Shown here: piece by piece, positions 33,509 to 40,513 of the stretch | How positions within the stretch are numbered: the first letter of the stretch is position 1 | How the letters are laid out: every line of letters begins with the position of its first letter | Origin: Candidatus Wallbacteria bacterium GWC2_49_35 | Lineage (GTDB): Bacteria > Muiribacteriota > UBA9980 | Assembly: GCA_001791795.1 (NCBI GenBank) | Contig: MGFH01000146.1 | Coordinates: forward strand, 1 to 43,094 | Reading direction: 5' to 3' | DNA length: 43,094 nt | Made by a program: the position numbers and the translations under genes | Notes under the pieces: generated by a model | Seen by the model: only the letters and a program-made list of their open reading frames with translations | Told to the model about the DNA's origin: nothing | The model's database searches: none

Positions 33509-34516
33509 ATGAATAATCATCTTAAATCTTTAGCCTGCGCGATCGCGCTTTTAATGCTTGTAGCGGTATATCCGTCCGACCGGGCGTCGGCGGGCATCGA
33601 CGAAGTGGGCAAATCTCTCACGACGGGCGATACCAGCGCCGAGGGCGGCACGAACGGCAAGGGCGCGGGCGGAAACTCCACCGGCGTGGTAATGGCAGGC
33701 GTCCTCAACGTCAGAAGCGGCGCGTGGGGCGACGTCAAAGGCACATTAAAACAGGGCGCTAAGGTCGATATCGTTTCCAAACAGGGAAGCTGGTATCTTA
33801 TCAAATACGAAGGCGGCAACGCTTACGTTCATTCGGCTTACGTCACCACAGCCGAAGCTCCCGCCGCGGCCAACGACGGTTTCGTCAACACTCCGGGCAC
33901 TTACCTCAACGTGCGCTCGGGTCCCTGGGGCAGCATCATAGGCAAGCTCAACCACGGCGCGTCTATTGAAACGCTCGGCAAGCAGGGTGACTGGTACAAA
34001 ATCAAATACAACGGCCGCGAGGCTTACATACACAGCGATTATATTTCGAAATCGAAGGTCAGCGGCGGCGGTTCCGCTGCTCCCAGCGACGGCGGCTCCT
34101 CGGGCGGCGGCAATCCCAGCGCCGGCTTCGGCGGCAGGCCTGTAGCAGGCGGCCGCATCACATCCGACTACGGCCCGCGCAATCTTTTCGGCCACAGCTA
34201 CCATTACGGAATCGATTTCGGCGTCGGCACCGGCACCCCGCTGAAAGCGCTCGGACCCGGACGGGTAGTTTCAACGGGTTACGATTACGGCGGAGGCAAG
34301 ACCATAGTCATCAAATACGACAACGGCTATACCTCGATTTACTGCCACTGCAAGAGCGCCTCGGTATCCCCCGGCAGCCGCGTATCGGCCGGCCAGAACG
34401 TAGGCCAGACCAACAATACCGGCGCATGGACCACCGGTCCCCACCTGCACTTCGCCATGAAGAATTCCTCGGGCAATTACGTCAATCCGAGAAGCGTCCC
34501 CGGCGTGAAGATCTAA
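33509..34516 (+). CDS. Exported SH3b-M23 peptidoglycan endopeptidase
   Basis: The 335-residue protein has a signal peptide (about 1-28), two bacterial SH3 domains (about 57-113, VLNVRSGAWG...VHSAYV; and 126-180, YLNVRSGPWG...IHSDYI), a Gly/Ser linker and a C-terminal M23 (LytM) domain. The zinc site is complete: H232 and D236 in HYGIDFG, and H314 in HLHF, with H280 in YCHC as the general catalytic histidine. M23 enzymes cut peptide cross-links in peptidoglycan or act as EnvC-like activators. AAGGGG lies before the ATG. A -10-like TATAAT occurs at 33366-33371 without a convincing -35. A heptad array starts directly at its stop codon. Confidence 0.95.
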   Translation: MNNHLKSLACAIALLMLVAVYPSDRASAGIDEVGKSLTTGDTSAEGGTNGKGAGGNSTGVVMAGVLNVRSGAWGDVKGTLKQGAKVDIVSKQGSWYLIKYEGGNAYVHSAYVTTAEAPAAANDGFVNTPGTYLNVRSGPWGSIIGKLNHGASIETLGKQGDWYKIKYNGREAYIHSDYISKSKVSGGGSAAPSDGGSSGGGNPSAGFGGRPVAGGRITSDYGPRNLFGHSYHYGIDFGVGTGTPLKALGPGRVVSTGYDYGGGKTIVIKYDNGYTSIYCHCKSASVSPGSRVSAGQNVGQTNNTGAWTTGPHLHFAMKNSSGNYVNPRSVPGVKI

Positions 34517-34553
34517 ATAGTGAATAGTGAACAGAGAATAGAGAACAGAGAAC
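34517..34553. repeat. Heptad array (copy 7)
   Basis: ATAGTGA ATAGTGA ACAGAGA ATAGAGA ACAGAGA AC starts at the base after the M23 gene stop codon. No complementary arm was seen nearby. Confidence 0.85.
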
Positions 34554-34616
34554 GGCGCAAAGTGCGCAAAAGGATCTATTTTAACGGTATAAACTAAACA
34601 TCAAATTCAAAAATAT

Positions 34617-34646
34617 ACGGGCGCGACGGTTCGCGCCCGTTATAAT
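34617..34646 (+). terminator. Probable terminator after the M23 gene
   Basis: ACGGGCGCGA-CGGT-TCGCGCCCGT is a perfect 10-bp stem with a 4-nt loop. The tail TATAATTTG is only partly T-rich and runs into the next promoter. Confidence 0.65.
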
Positions 34647-34675
34647 TTGCAAAATTAAAAAAAATCTGATATAAT
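34647..34675 (+). promoter_or_regulatory. Promoter for the 34815 gene
   Basis: TTGCAA (34647-34652) and TATAAT (34670-34675) are 17 bp apart, directly after the preceding terminator. Confidence 0.75.
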
Positions 34676-34814
34676 TTGATCGAAGCGTTTTTAGCGATAA
34701 GTATAAGGCGGCAAGCGATAAAGCGTTTGCGATAATATACAGCCTAATAAGAAAAACCGCAAAATATTAAAACACAAACACAAATAAAAATAAATCAATA
34801 AGGGTGAGGCAACG

Positions 34815-35912
34815 ATGAAAAACACTATTGAAAACGGAAAAACCACGATAACCGGAAAACCATTCGCCGCCGCGCTTCTCGCGCTGATACCGGTCCTTGC
34901 GATCCTGCTCGGCTGCGCGCTTTTAGCCGCTCCCGCCATGGCGCAGGACAAAGCTCCCGCCGCCCCCGCGACCGCCGAGGTCGCGCTTCCCGATATAAAA
35001 GAAGGCAAAACCGTCGAAGTATGCGTCCTGGGCCTCGGCTCCGGCTCCGACTCGGTCGGACTGGGCTCCGAAACCACCCCGGCTTTCGCCTCTAACGGCC
35101 CGTCCTCGCTCGCCATCGATAAAGACGAGAACGTATATCTTCTCGACGCAATAAATTTCCGCGTCATAAAGATCGCCAGGGACGGAAAGATCGCCGCGCT
35201 GATAAACTATCCGCAGGGCGAGACCGACAAAAAAGACGACTGCTATTACATGTGCGATCTTGCGATATCGCCGGAGAACGGCAATATTTATCTGTTGAAT
35301 CAGACGCTTAAAAACGTATTCATTCTCTCTCAGGCCGGCGAGGTGCGCGGCACCATCGACGTTAAAGAGCATTGCGTGCTGCCGTACAAAATATTCGTGT
35401 CGAATTTCGGCGAAATACTGGTAAGCGACCAGGCGGACGGCAAAGTGATGGTTTATAACGCTGAGGGCACCGTTACGGGGCGTCTTAACGACGACACCGC
35501 CGGCGTTTATTCCGACAAGAAAGGCTTCATATTCGCGCTCGGCGAGATGGACAAAGACGGCCGCGACGTGCTGCTGATGGACGGCGCATCCAAACGCCAG
35601 CCCAGAGTTTACGCGAAGCTGGCCAAATCGATCAAGGACACCGAGCCTTACGACTACCAGATACTCGGCCTGGACGCCAATTACAACTTCTACGCATCCA
35701 TCGTCGAAAAGATAGCCGAAGACGTTATCCAGACGCTCGTTTACAAATTCGACGAAGCCGGAAAGGCCGTCGCCCGCGTCAAAATAATGCCTCTGATCCA
35801 TATCGGCGACACCATGCCGACCCGCTACTTCAATATATCGCCGAACGGGACCATCTACGGCGTCACATCTAATAATGACTTCACGAAATACGTTATCGTC
35901 AGAATCGAGTAA
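34815..35912 (+). CDS. Exported beta-propeller-like (NHL-type) protein, paralogue A
   Basis: The 365-residue protein has a signal sequence with two possible cleavage sites: a lipobox-like LLGC at 31-34 and APAMA at 39-43. The mature part shows repeated blades typical of NHL/six-bladed propellers (LAIDKDENVYLLDAINFRVI, LAISPENGNIYLLNQ, FVSNFGEILVSDQADGKVM). It is a paralogue of the protein at 37050: both share a Gly/Asp-rich lead-in, SP-S, then LLDA/ILDA-x-NFR. Such propellers usually mediate protein or glycan binding. GGTGAGG precedes the ATG. The stop codon is immediately followed by a heptad array. Confidence 0.8.
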   Translation: MKNTIENGKTTITGKPFAAALLALIPVLAILLGCALLAAPAMAQDKAPAAPATAEVALPDIKEGKTVEVCVLGLGSGSDSVGLGSETTPAFASNGPSSLAIDKDENVYLLDAINFRVIKIARDGKIAALINYPQGETDKKDDCYYMCDLAISPENGNIYLLNQTLKNVFILSQAGEVRGTIDVKEHCVLPYKIFVSNFGEILVSDQADGKVMVYNAEGTVTGRLNDDTAGVYSDKKGFIFALGEMDKDGRDVLLMDGASKRQPRVYAKLAKSIKDTEPYDYQILGLDANYNFYASIVEKIAEDVIQTLVYKFDEAGKAVARVKIMPLIHIGDTMPTRYFNISPNGTIYGVTSNNDFTKYVIVRIE

Positions 35913-36021
35913 CAGAGAACAGAGAATAGAGAATAGAGAACAGAGAACAGATGAGGATTTTTGACATTTAAAATATAAAAAAGTCATTTAGTTCTCCACT
36001 CTTCACTCTCAACTCTCAACT
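35911..36021. repeat. Heptad-array inverted repeat element (copy 8)
   Basis: The left arm (35911-35952) repeats ACAGAGA and ATAGAGA, overlapping the last bases of the 34815-gene stop codon. The right arm (35991-36021) has CTCCACT, CTTCACT and CTCAACT units. The core is only about 38 bp and contains GATTTTTGACATTTAAAAT. A terminator follows directly. Confidence 0.85.
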
Positions 36022-36025
36022 AATA

Positions 36026-36065
36026 AAAAAGCCGCCCGGAAGATCATCGGGCGGCTTTTTCTTTT
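36026..36065. terminator. Bidirectional terminator
   Basis: AAAAAGCCGCCCG and CGGGCGGCTTTTT form a 13-bp stem with a 9-nt loop between the convergent genes 34815-35912 and 36113-36811. Confidence 0.9.
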
Positions 36066-36112
36066 ACTGGACGGTGTTTTGACGGGCGTAATTCTTTCAG
36101 GGATTAATCCGT

Positions 36113-36811
36113 TTAATAATCTTTTTTGATGAAATAAACCTTCACGCCGCCGTTGAGTTCCTTTGACGCGAACAGTTCGCGCTTATCGGGGGATTCGATG
36201 TAGCCGCAGCCGAGCACGGCGGCCAGGCCGAGGGCTTTTTTGTTGAATTCAAGCGCGCAGTCGGACCTTTCAGCATCGCTGAAATCGACGATCTTTCCGT
36301 CTTTTTTAATTATGACGATCCTGTAATCCCACCACTTGCTGCTTTTCGATGTATGCGAGGCGCCGGAGACGCTGACGGCGAAAATATCGTCCGGCTCGAG
36401 GAACGGCGTTATGCTGCTCTGGTTGAAGAATTTGCGTCTGTAGTAGATCTTGCGCTCGGCGGTGTTGATGACGTAGAAATTATCGACGCCCGCCCGCATG
36501 AGTATCAGAATCAGGCCGATCGCCATTATAAATCCGGCGGGATAGGGTCCAAGCAGGTTCCAGGTGACATTGAGCAGGAAAAATCCCCCGAATATGATTA
36601 CGCAGCCGCAGCCCGGCAATATGCTTTCTTCGGCTATAGTGAAATCGATCTTGATATGCGGCGGCAGGCTGCCCGGCTCGGGGTCTTCGACCTTTACCGG
36701 AAAAGCCTCGATGCGGTAAGCTTCGTTTTGAGCGTTCTGCTCCGCCGCGGCCTGTTTCAGGTCTTCCGGTTCTTCGCTGAAATTTCCGCCGCCGATAAAA
36801 TTTAAACCCAT
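36113..36811 (-). CDS. Membrane protein of unknown function
   Basis: The 232-residue protein has a polar N-terminus (1-55), two adjacent hydrophobic segments (about 70-105: CGCVIIFGGFFLLNV, AGFIMAIGLILILMRAG) and a soluble C-terminal domain of mixed beta strands (FYVINTAERKIYYRRKFF, YRIVIIKKDGKIVDF) that looks PH- or YdbT-like. This fold guess is weak. The ATG at 36811 is preferred over a GTG at 36820 because GGGGGTG then has good SD spacing. Confidence 0.8.
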   Translation of the reverse strand: MGLNFIGGGNFSEEPEDLKQAAAEQNAQNEAYRIEAFPVKVEDPEPGSLPPHIKIDFTIAEESILPGCGCVIIFGGFFLLNVTWNLLGPYPAGFIMAIGLILILMRAGVDNFYVINTAERKIYYRRKFFNQSSITPFLEPDDIFAVSVSGASHTSKSSKWWDYRIVIIKKDGKIVDFSDAERSDCALEFNKKALGLAAVLGCGYIESPDKRELFASKELNGGVKVYFIKKDY

Positions 36812-36846
36812 ACTCAGCACCCCCGCGCAATTTTAAAAGTCTTTAA

Positions 36847-36875
36847 ATTTTAACACAAAACCGTCGAAAATGCAA
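36847..36875 (-). promoter_or_regulatory. Promoter for the membrane protein at 36113-36811
   Basis: On the minus strand TTGCAT (36875-36870) and TAAAAT (36852-36847) are 17 bp apart. Confidence 0.6.
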
Positions 36876-36898
36876 CGGGCGCGGTTAAAATCAATTTG

Positions 36899-36928
36899 TT
36901 GACAATCCGGCGCTTTTAGTGATAGAAT
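36899..36928 (+). promoter_or_regulatory. Promoter for the 37050 gene
   Basis: TTGACA (36899-36904) and TAGAAT (36923-36928) are 18 bp apart. The leader of about 115 nt contains two direct copies of ATAACGAAAAACAT (36980-36993 and 36995-37008). Confidence 0.75.
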
Positions 36929-36979
36929 AGGCCTCATGCGCCTCCGGCGCGCGCCTGAAAATAAAAAGCGAAAAACAAA

Positions 36980-37008
36980 ATAACGAAAAACATGATAACG
37001 AAAAACAT
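36980..37008 (+). repeat. Direct repeat in leader of the 37050 gene
   Basis: Two copies of ATAACGAAAAACAT are separated by one base, in an A-rich untranslated leader. Confidence 0.7.
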
Positions 37009-37049
37009 TAAAACATAAAAAATAAAAAAAGATCAAAGGCGGTATAGTT

Positions 37050-38159
37050 ATGAGATTTAAAAGAAACACGTTCATTTCGATGGTTCCGGCACTGTTTGTA
37101 TTGATCTGCCTTATTGCCGTTTCCGGCCTCGCGGCTTCCCCCGCGTCGGCGCAGCAGCATAATCAGCAGCGGCAGGCGAACGCCCCGGCCGCGCAGCCCG
37201 AGTGGCAGGCGCCCGGCGCGACGATGGCCGCGCTTAAATTCGGCCCCGGCGCCGATCAGGTCGGCTGCGTCGACGAGAAAACAGCGCTGTACGACTTCAT
37301 TTCGCCCACCAGCGTATTTTATAAGAACGGCGCGCTTTTCATACTTGACGCGCCCAATTTCAGGCTCAACAAATACACCGCGAAGGCGCCCGGCAAGCCG
37401 TTCACTTTCGACAGCGCCATAAAACTTTACAAAAAGCCCGCCTCCGACCCGGCCGAAACCGCGGCTGAAAACGCTCCTGCCGCGCCGCTGTTCACCGATC
37501 TGGCCGTTTTGGACAACGGCACCATCTTCGTCGCCAGCTCGCGCGAAAAGCTGATCTACCGCTACGACGCTTCCGGCGCGCTGACCGGCAAAATTTCACC
37601 CCGCATCAAACTCGACGGCATTACGCGCATCTGGGCCGACAGCGAAAAGAAACTGCTCATCGAAGACCCGTTCGCGGGAAAGATATTCGTGATTAACCAC
37701 GCCGGCGAGCTCATATACGAACTCGACCTCAATTTCCAGCCCGTGCTGCTTCCTTCGGGCGAGACGGTGCGCGTCGAGTATCCCGAAACCCCCGATTCTT
37801 CGCGCGAAATAAATGTCAAGATCTTCAAGATACCCGCCAAATTCGAAAGCGCCTCGATCAAGGCTGTTTTCCACATGCCCGTGCAGAACTTCATAGCGCT
37901 CGGCAGCGACGCCTCCGGCTCCAGCCTTTACGCCTACGTCGTTCTCGGCCCATTCAACGACGCCCCCGCCGAGGCCTGGTTCGTCAGCATAGATCTTTCG
38001 AGCGGAGCCGTCACGGCCAAAACCCCCGCGCCGATATCGCCCGAGATGTCGTGCATGCGCTATGTGCGCATGACCGGCGTCGAAGGCTCGTTCATATTCG
38101 CCCGTTCGAATGAGGACGAGTATCTGGTCACGAAGCATTCGCTAGTCGCTAGTCGCTAG
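37050..38159 (+). CDS. Exported beta-propeller-like protein, paralogue B
   Basis: The 369-residue protein has a signal peptide cleaved near ASA (34) and then a Gln/Ala-rich linker. The propeller-like body begins LKFGPGADQVGCVDEKTAL and SVFYKNGALFILDAPNFRL, clearly related to the 34815 protein. Blades such as LAVLDNGTIFVASS and KIFVINHAGELIYELDL follow. AAAGGCGG precedes the ATG. The end is odd. The final residues (about SLVASR) and the TAG stop are encoded by a (GTCGCTA)n heptad array, so the original C-terminus has probably been altered by repeat insertion. Confidence 0.8.
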   Translation: MRFKRNTFISMVPALFVLICLIAVSGLAASPASAQQHNQQRQANAPAAQPEWQAPGATMAALKFGPGADQVGCVDEKTALYDFISPTSVFYKNGALFILDAPNFRLNKYTAKAPGKPFTFDSAIKLYKKPASDPAETAAENAPAAPLFTDLAVLDNGTIFVASSREKLIYRYDASGALTGKISPRIKLDGITRIWADSEKKLLIEDPFAGKIFVINHAGELIYELDLNFQPVLLPSGETVRVEYPETPDSSREINVKIFKIPAKFESASIKAVFHMPVQNFIALGSDASGSSLYAYVVLGPFNDAPAEAWFVSIDLSSGAVTAKTPAPISPEMSCMRYVRMTGVEGSFIFARSNEDEYLVTKHSLVASR

Positions 38160-38162
38160 TTG
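38139..38162 (+). repeat. Heptad array (copy 9), overlapping a stop codon
   Basis: TTCGCTA GTCGCTA GTCGCTA GTT, period 7, reads through the last codons and the TAG stop of the preceding gene. Confidence 0.8.
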
Positions 38163-38235
38163 GCCGATCTTTAACGGCGATTCTTACTGTTTAAGAACTT
38201 GAATTTTTAAAAAATTAAAGGAAGGGTTTTAGATT

Positions 38236-39687
38236 ATGTTCGCCAACCGGATCAGGGCATTAATGGTAATACTTCTAGTAGCGGGACTCACTTCCTTCTA
38301 TGATTTTCTTCTGTTCTTCGACGGCTACCGCTCGTGGCTCGCCTCAAGTCCTCAGCTCAGCGCGCCGCTCGTCCTTTTCGCCGTGCCGTACGCCGTGATC
38401 GGTCGCAACCTTCTCAGCCTCATCGGCTCGATCTATGCTCCGCTGGCTCTTGCCGGGCTGATCTTCAGGGCGGGCCTTATCCGCTCGACGATCGCGGCCG
38501 CGGCATCCTTGCAGATCGGCGCCGCCGCGCTGCTCTTTCTGACATTCGGCTCTCTTTCCAGAATGGAAGATGCTCTGCTGTACGTAATTTTCGCCGCAAT
38601 GGTCTCGCTCTGGTCGAACGGCGCCGAAGCGAAAAAGGCTTTCGCCCCTGCGGGCGCGCCCGAAGTAAAAACTCAGTTCCGGCCTTTCTTTTTCTTTCTG
38701 ACCCGCGGCTTTTTTCTGGCCGCGGTTTTCGCCGGCTACATCGCCGCCGCGTATTACGTGACCTCGCCGCCCCCCGCTCCGGCGGTTTATGAAAGGCCCC
38801 GCGAGATCAAAATAAGCGGCGATTACAGGACCATCTATAAATACAGCGTTTTCGTTCCTGAAGGCTATAAAATGCAGAACGCCGCGGCTTCGGCCTCCGC
38901 GCCCCTGGCGTTTCCGAAAAACCTTGAATTCACATGTATTCTTACCAAAGGCGACGACCGCATTTTAATATCTGATAACCGTGACGAGGCTATGGACCGT
39001 CTGAAAAGTTTCGCGTTGTTCTTTCGTCAGCCGTCCGAACGCGAATTTTTGCGGACGATAGCGAACGAGCGTATCGGCTTTATAACCCTGGCATTAAAAA
39101 GGTTATTCAGCGGCCTGTTTACCCGCGAAGCGCTGACGCCTCATTTCACCGGGTTCTGCGCCGACGGCCCGCGTCCCTCGTCCGGCGGCGGCTTAAGTCC
39201 GGGATACAACCTCATGTTCACTCTCTGGGACCTCGACGCCTCCAATTCGGTCATGGCCGTTTTCAGCGGTTCGACCATCGCTTTCGACGCCCCGGTGATC
39301 TCGGCGGTCGTCTCGACGCTCAAGCTCGAAGACCGCGTTAAAAGCGCGGCCGATCATTATGCCGCCGGCGTTAAACTATACGGCGAGGGCCTGGCCGAGG
39401 AAGCGAAATACTCCTTCGCCGCCGCGCTTTATTACAACTTCAGCGACTACGCCGCGCATTATTACATAGCGCGCTGTTTTCACGATACGGGCGCCTCCGA
39501 CTCCGCGGTCGTATTCCATCTGAACAACGCCGTCACCATGATATCGGCGAACCGCTTTTTCACCGGCCCCGCCTCGCTCAAGCCCGTCACCGGCCCCGCC
39601 GACATAAAATCAGCCATGGAAGAGCTTTCTAAACTCATCGCCCCAGCCGCCGCTCCAGCCGTACCGATCCCCGGTTTTTTCTTTTGA
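38236..39687 (+). CDS. Multi-spanning membrane protein with soluble C-terminal half
   Basis: The 483-residue protein has about five or six membrane segments in residues 1-185 (IRALMVILLVAGLTSFYDFL, IYAPLALAGLIF, FFLAAVFAGYIAAAYY). An extracytoplasmic domain (about 190-370) follows. A helical, TPR-like stretch near 375-450 (AAGVKLYGEGLAEEAKYSFA, YYIARCFHDTGASDSA) and a Pro/Ala tail complete it. No family was recognised. GGAAGGG lies about 12 nt before the ATG. It is 76 bp after the propeller gene, with no terminator seen between them, so they may be co-transcribed. Confidence 0.8.
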   Translation: MFANRIRALMVILLVAGLTSFYDFLLFFDGYRSWLASSPQLSAPLVLFAVPYAVIGRNLLSLIGSIYAPLALAGLIFRAGLIRSTIAAAASLQIGAAALLFLTFGSLSRMEDALLYVIFAAMVSLWSNGAEAKKAFAPAGAPEVKTQFRPFFFFLTRGFFLAAVFAGYIAAAYYVTSPPPAPAVYERPREIKISGDYRTIYKYSVFVPEGYKMQNAAASASAPLAFPKNLEFTCILTKGDDRILISDNRDEAMDRLKSFALFFRQPSEREFLRTIANERIGFITLALKRLFSGLFTREALTPHFTGFCADGPRPSSGGGLSPGYNLMFTLWDLDASNSVMAVFSGSTIAFDAPVISAVVSTLKLEDRVKSAADHYAAGVKLYGEGLAEEAKYSFAAALYYNFSDYAAHYYIARCFHDTGASDSAVVFHLNNAVTMISANRFFTGPASLKPVTGPADIKSAMEELSKLIAPAAAPAVPIPGFFF

Positions 39688-39731
39688 CGGCCCCGCGGCC
39701 GGTCCCCGCCAGGCCTCAAAACCGGCGGAGA

Positions 39732-39761
39732 TTGCATATTGAGTCAGTATTGTGTTATAAT
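39732..39761 (+). promoter_or_regulatory. Upstream promoter P1 of the lipoprotein leader
   Basis: TTGCAT (39732-39737) and TATAAT (39756-39761) are 18 bp apart. Confidence 0.6.
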
Positions 39762-39803
39762 TATGAGATATAGTAAATAGGCATCACAAAAAAGCGAGGT
39801 AAA

Positions 39804-39812
39804 ATGTCATAA
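39804..39812 (+). other. Two-codon open frame ATG-TCA-TAA behind an SD
   Basis: GAGG (39796-39799) lies 4 nt upstream of ATG TCA TAA. It is correctly spaced for initiation and could be a minimal-ORF ribosome-stalling device or chance. Confidence 0.3.
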
Positions 39813-39874
39813 AACGCTTTAATTTTATCCGAATATTATTCCGCGGCAATTAACTAATTATTAAATATTTTATG

Positions 39875-39931
39875 AACCGGGCCCCAAAACGCCATTTAAC
39901 ACTAGTCAAAAGAAGCAACCGGGCCCCAAAA
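39875..39931 (+). repeat. Direct repeat AACCGGGCCCCAAAA
   Basis: Perfect 15-bp copies lie at 39875-39889 and 39917-39931, spaced 42 bp, each containing the palindrome GGGCCC. They sit just upstream of promoter P2 and could be operator sites. Confidence 0.75.
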
Positions 39932-39939
39932 AATTTTTC

Positions 39940-39968
39940 TTGACATTGAAAAAAAAATAATTTATAAT
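39940..39968 (+). promoter_or_regulatory. Consensus promoter P2
   Basis: TTGACA (39940-39945) and TATAAT (39963-39968) are 17 bp apart. Both boxes are perfect. Confidence 0.85.
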
Positions 39969-40012
39969 GCTTTTACTTTTATAACTCAATTATATCAGGG
40001 GTTATTTAGTTA

Positions 40013-40201
40013 ATGAGAAAAAGACTGATTTTTAGCGCATCAAACGAGCAAATTAAGGCCGTTCCCCAGACCATCGGGGAACCGGCAGCTCTCGAAATAT
40101 CCGCAGCGGTCCCTTCTTCGGGCGCCGAGTGCGGTATAGAAACACATAATCATAATTCCAAAAGCAACATTACAAGTATGAACATAAAAAGAGGGATCTG
40201 A
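40013..40201 (+). CDS. Possible small protein, 62 aa
   Basis: The frame starts 45 bp after promoter P2, with CAGGGG about 11 nt before the ATG. The product (MRKRLIFSASNEQIKAVP...) has no signal peptide and no recognised family. A hairpin lies inside the frame. It could be a real small gene, a leader peptide or chance; the strong promoter is the main support. Confidence 0.3.
   Translation: MRKRLIFSASNEQIKAVPQTIGEPAALEISAAVPSSGAECGIETHNHNSKSNITSMNIKRGI
40058..40086 (+). promoter_or_regulatory. Stable hairpin downstream of P2
   Basis: GTTCCCC (40061-40067) and GGGGAAC (40076-40082) form a perfect 7-bp stem extended by GCC/GGC past a bulge, with an 8-nt loop. No T tract follows, so it is not an ordinary terminator. 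It may be a leader RNA structure. Confidence 0.5.
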
Positions 40202-40389
40202 CCGATCCCGAAGTTTTAAAAGCATTTAAATTTTAATGGAGGTTATTGAGATCTTATTATATACTATAAAGGAAAACCGAAAAAATCTGTAACATGGTCT
40301 TAGCAATTTATCAAAAAGGAGGTATTGCTTATAAGTAAACCGAATTTTTAACCAATTTTTAACGGGCGATCAGGAATTAAAAAAAATTC

Positions 40390-40418
40390 TTGACATTTAT
40401 TTTTTAAAGTGTTAAAAT
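40390..40418 (+). promoter_or_regulatory. Promoter P3 for the lipoprotein gene
   Basis: TTGACA (40390-40395) and TAAAAT (40413-40418) are 17 bp apart. The -35 context TTCTTGACATT is identical to that of P2. The leader is about 90 nt. Confidence 0.8.
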
Positions 40419-40513
40419 CGCACTTTAGTAATCAAGGAATCAAAGTTTTAGTTTTAAAAACTTAAACAAACAACCAAACAACTTACAAAAACAACAAAGG
40501 AGTGGTTCACACA

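Larger units (their letters stand above)
39688..40513 (+). other. Long leader region with three promoters before the large lipoprotein gene
   Basis: This 826-bp stretch has almost no coding capacity. It holds three good plus-strand sigma-70 promoters, a two-codon frame, a 15-bp direct repeat and a hairpin, all listed separately. It also has two isolated SD-like sites (GGAGGTTATTG near 40237, GGAGGTATTG near 40318) with no long frame after them. AGCAAT/ATTGCT can pair around the second SD. Confidence 0.6.

Noticed and set aside
34923-35987. 354-codon minus-strand open frame
   Set aside because: It is antisense to the propeller gene and reads through the heptad array; no start signals.
39690-39732. 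Terminator after the 38236 gene
   Set aside because: GCCGGT/ACCGGC can pair, but the loop is long and no T tract follows.
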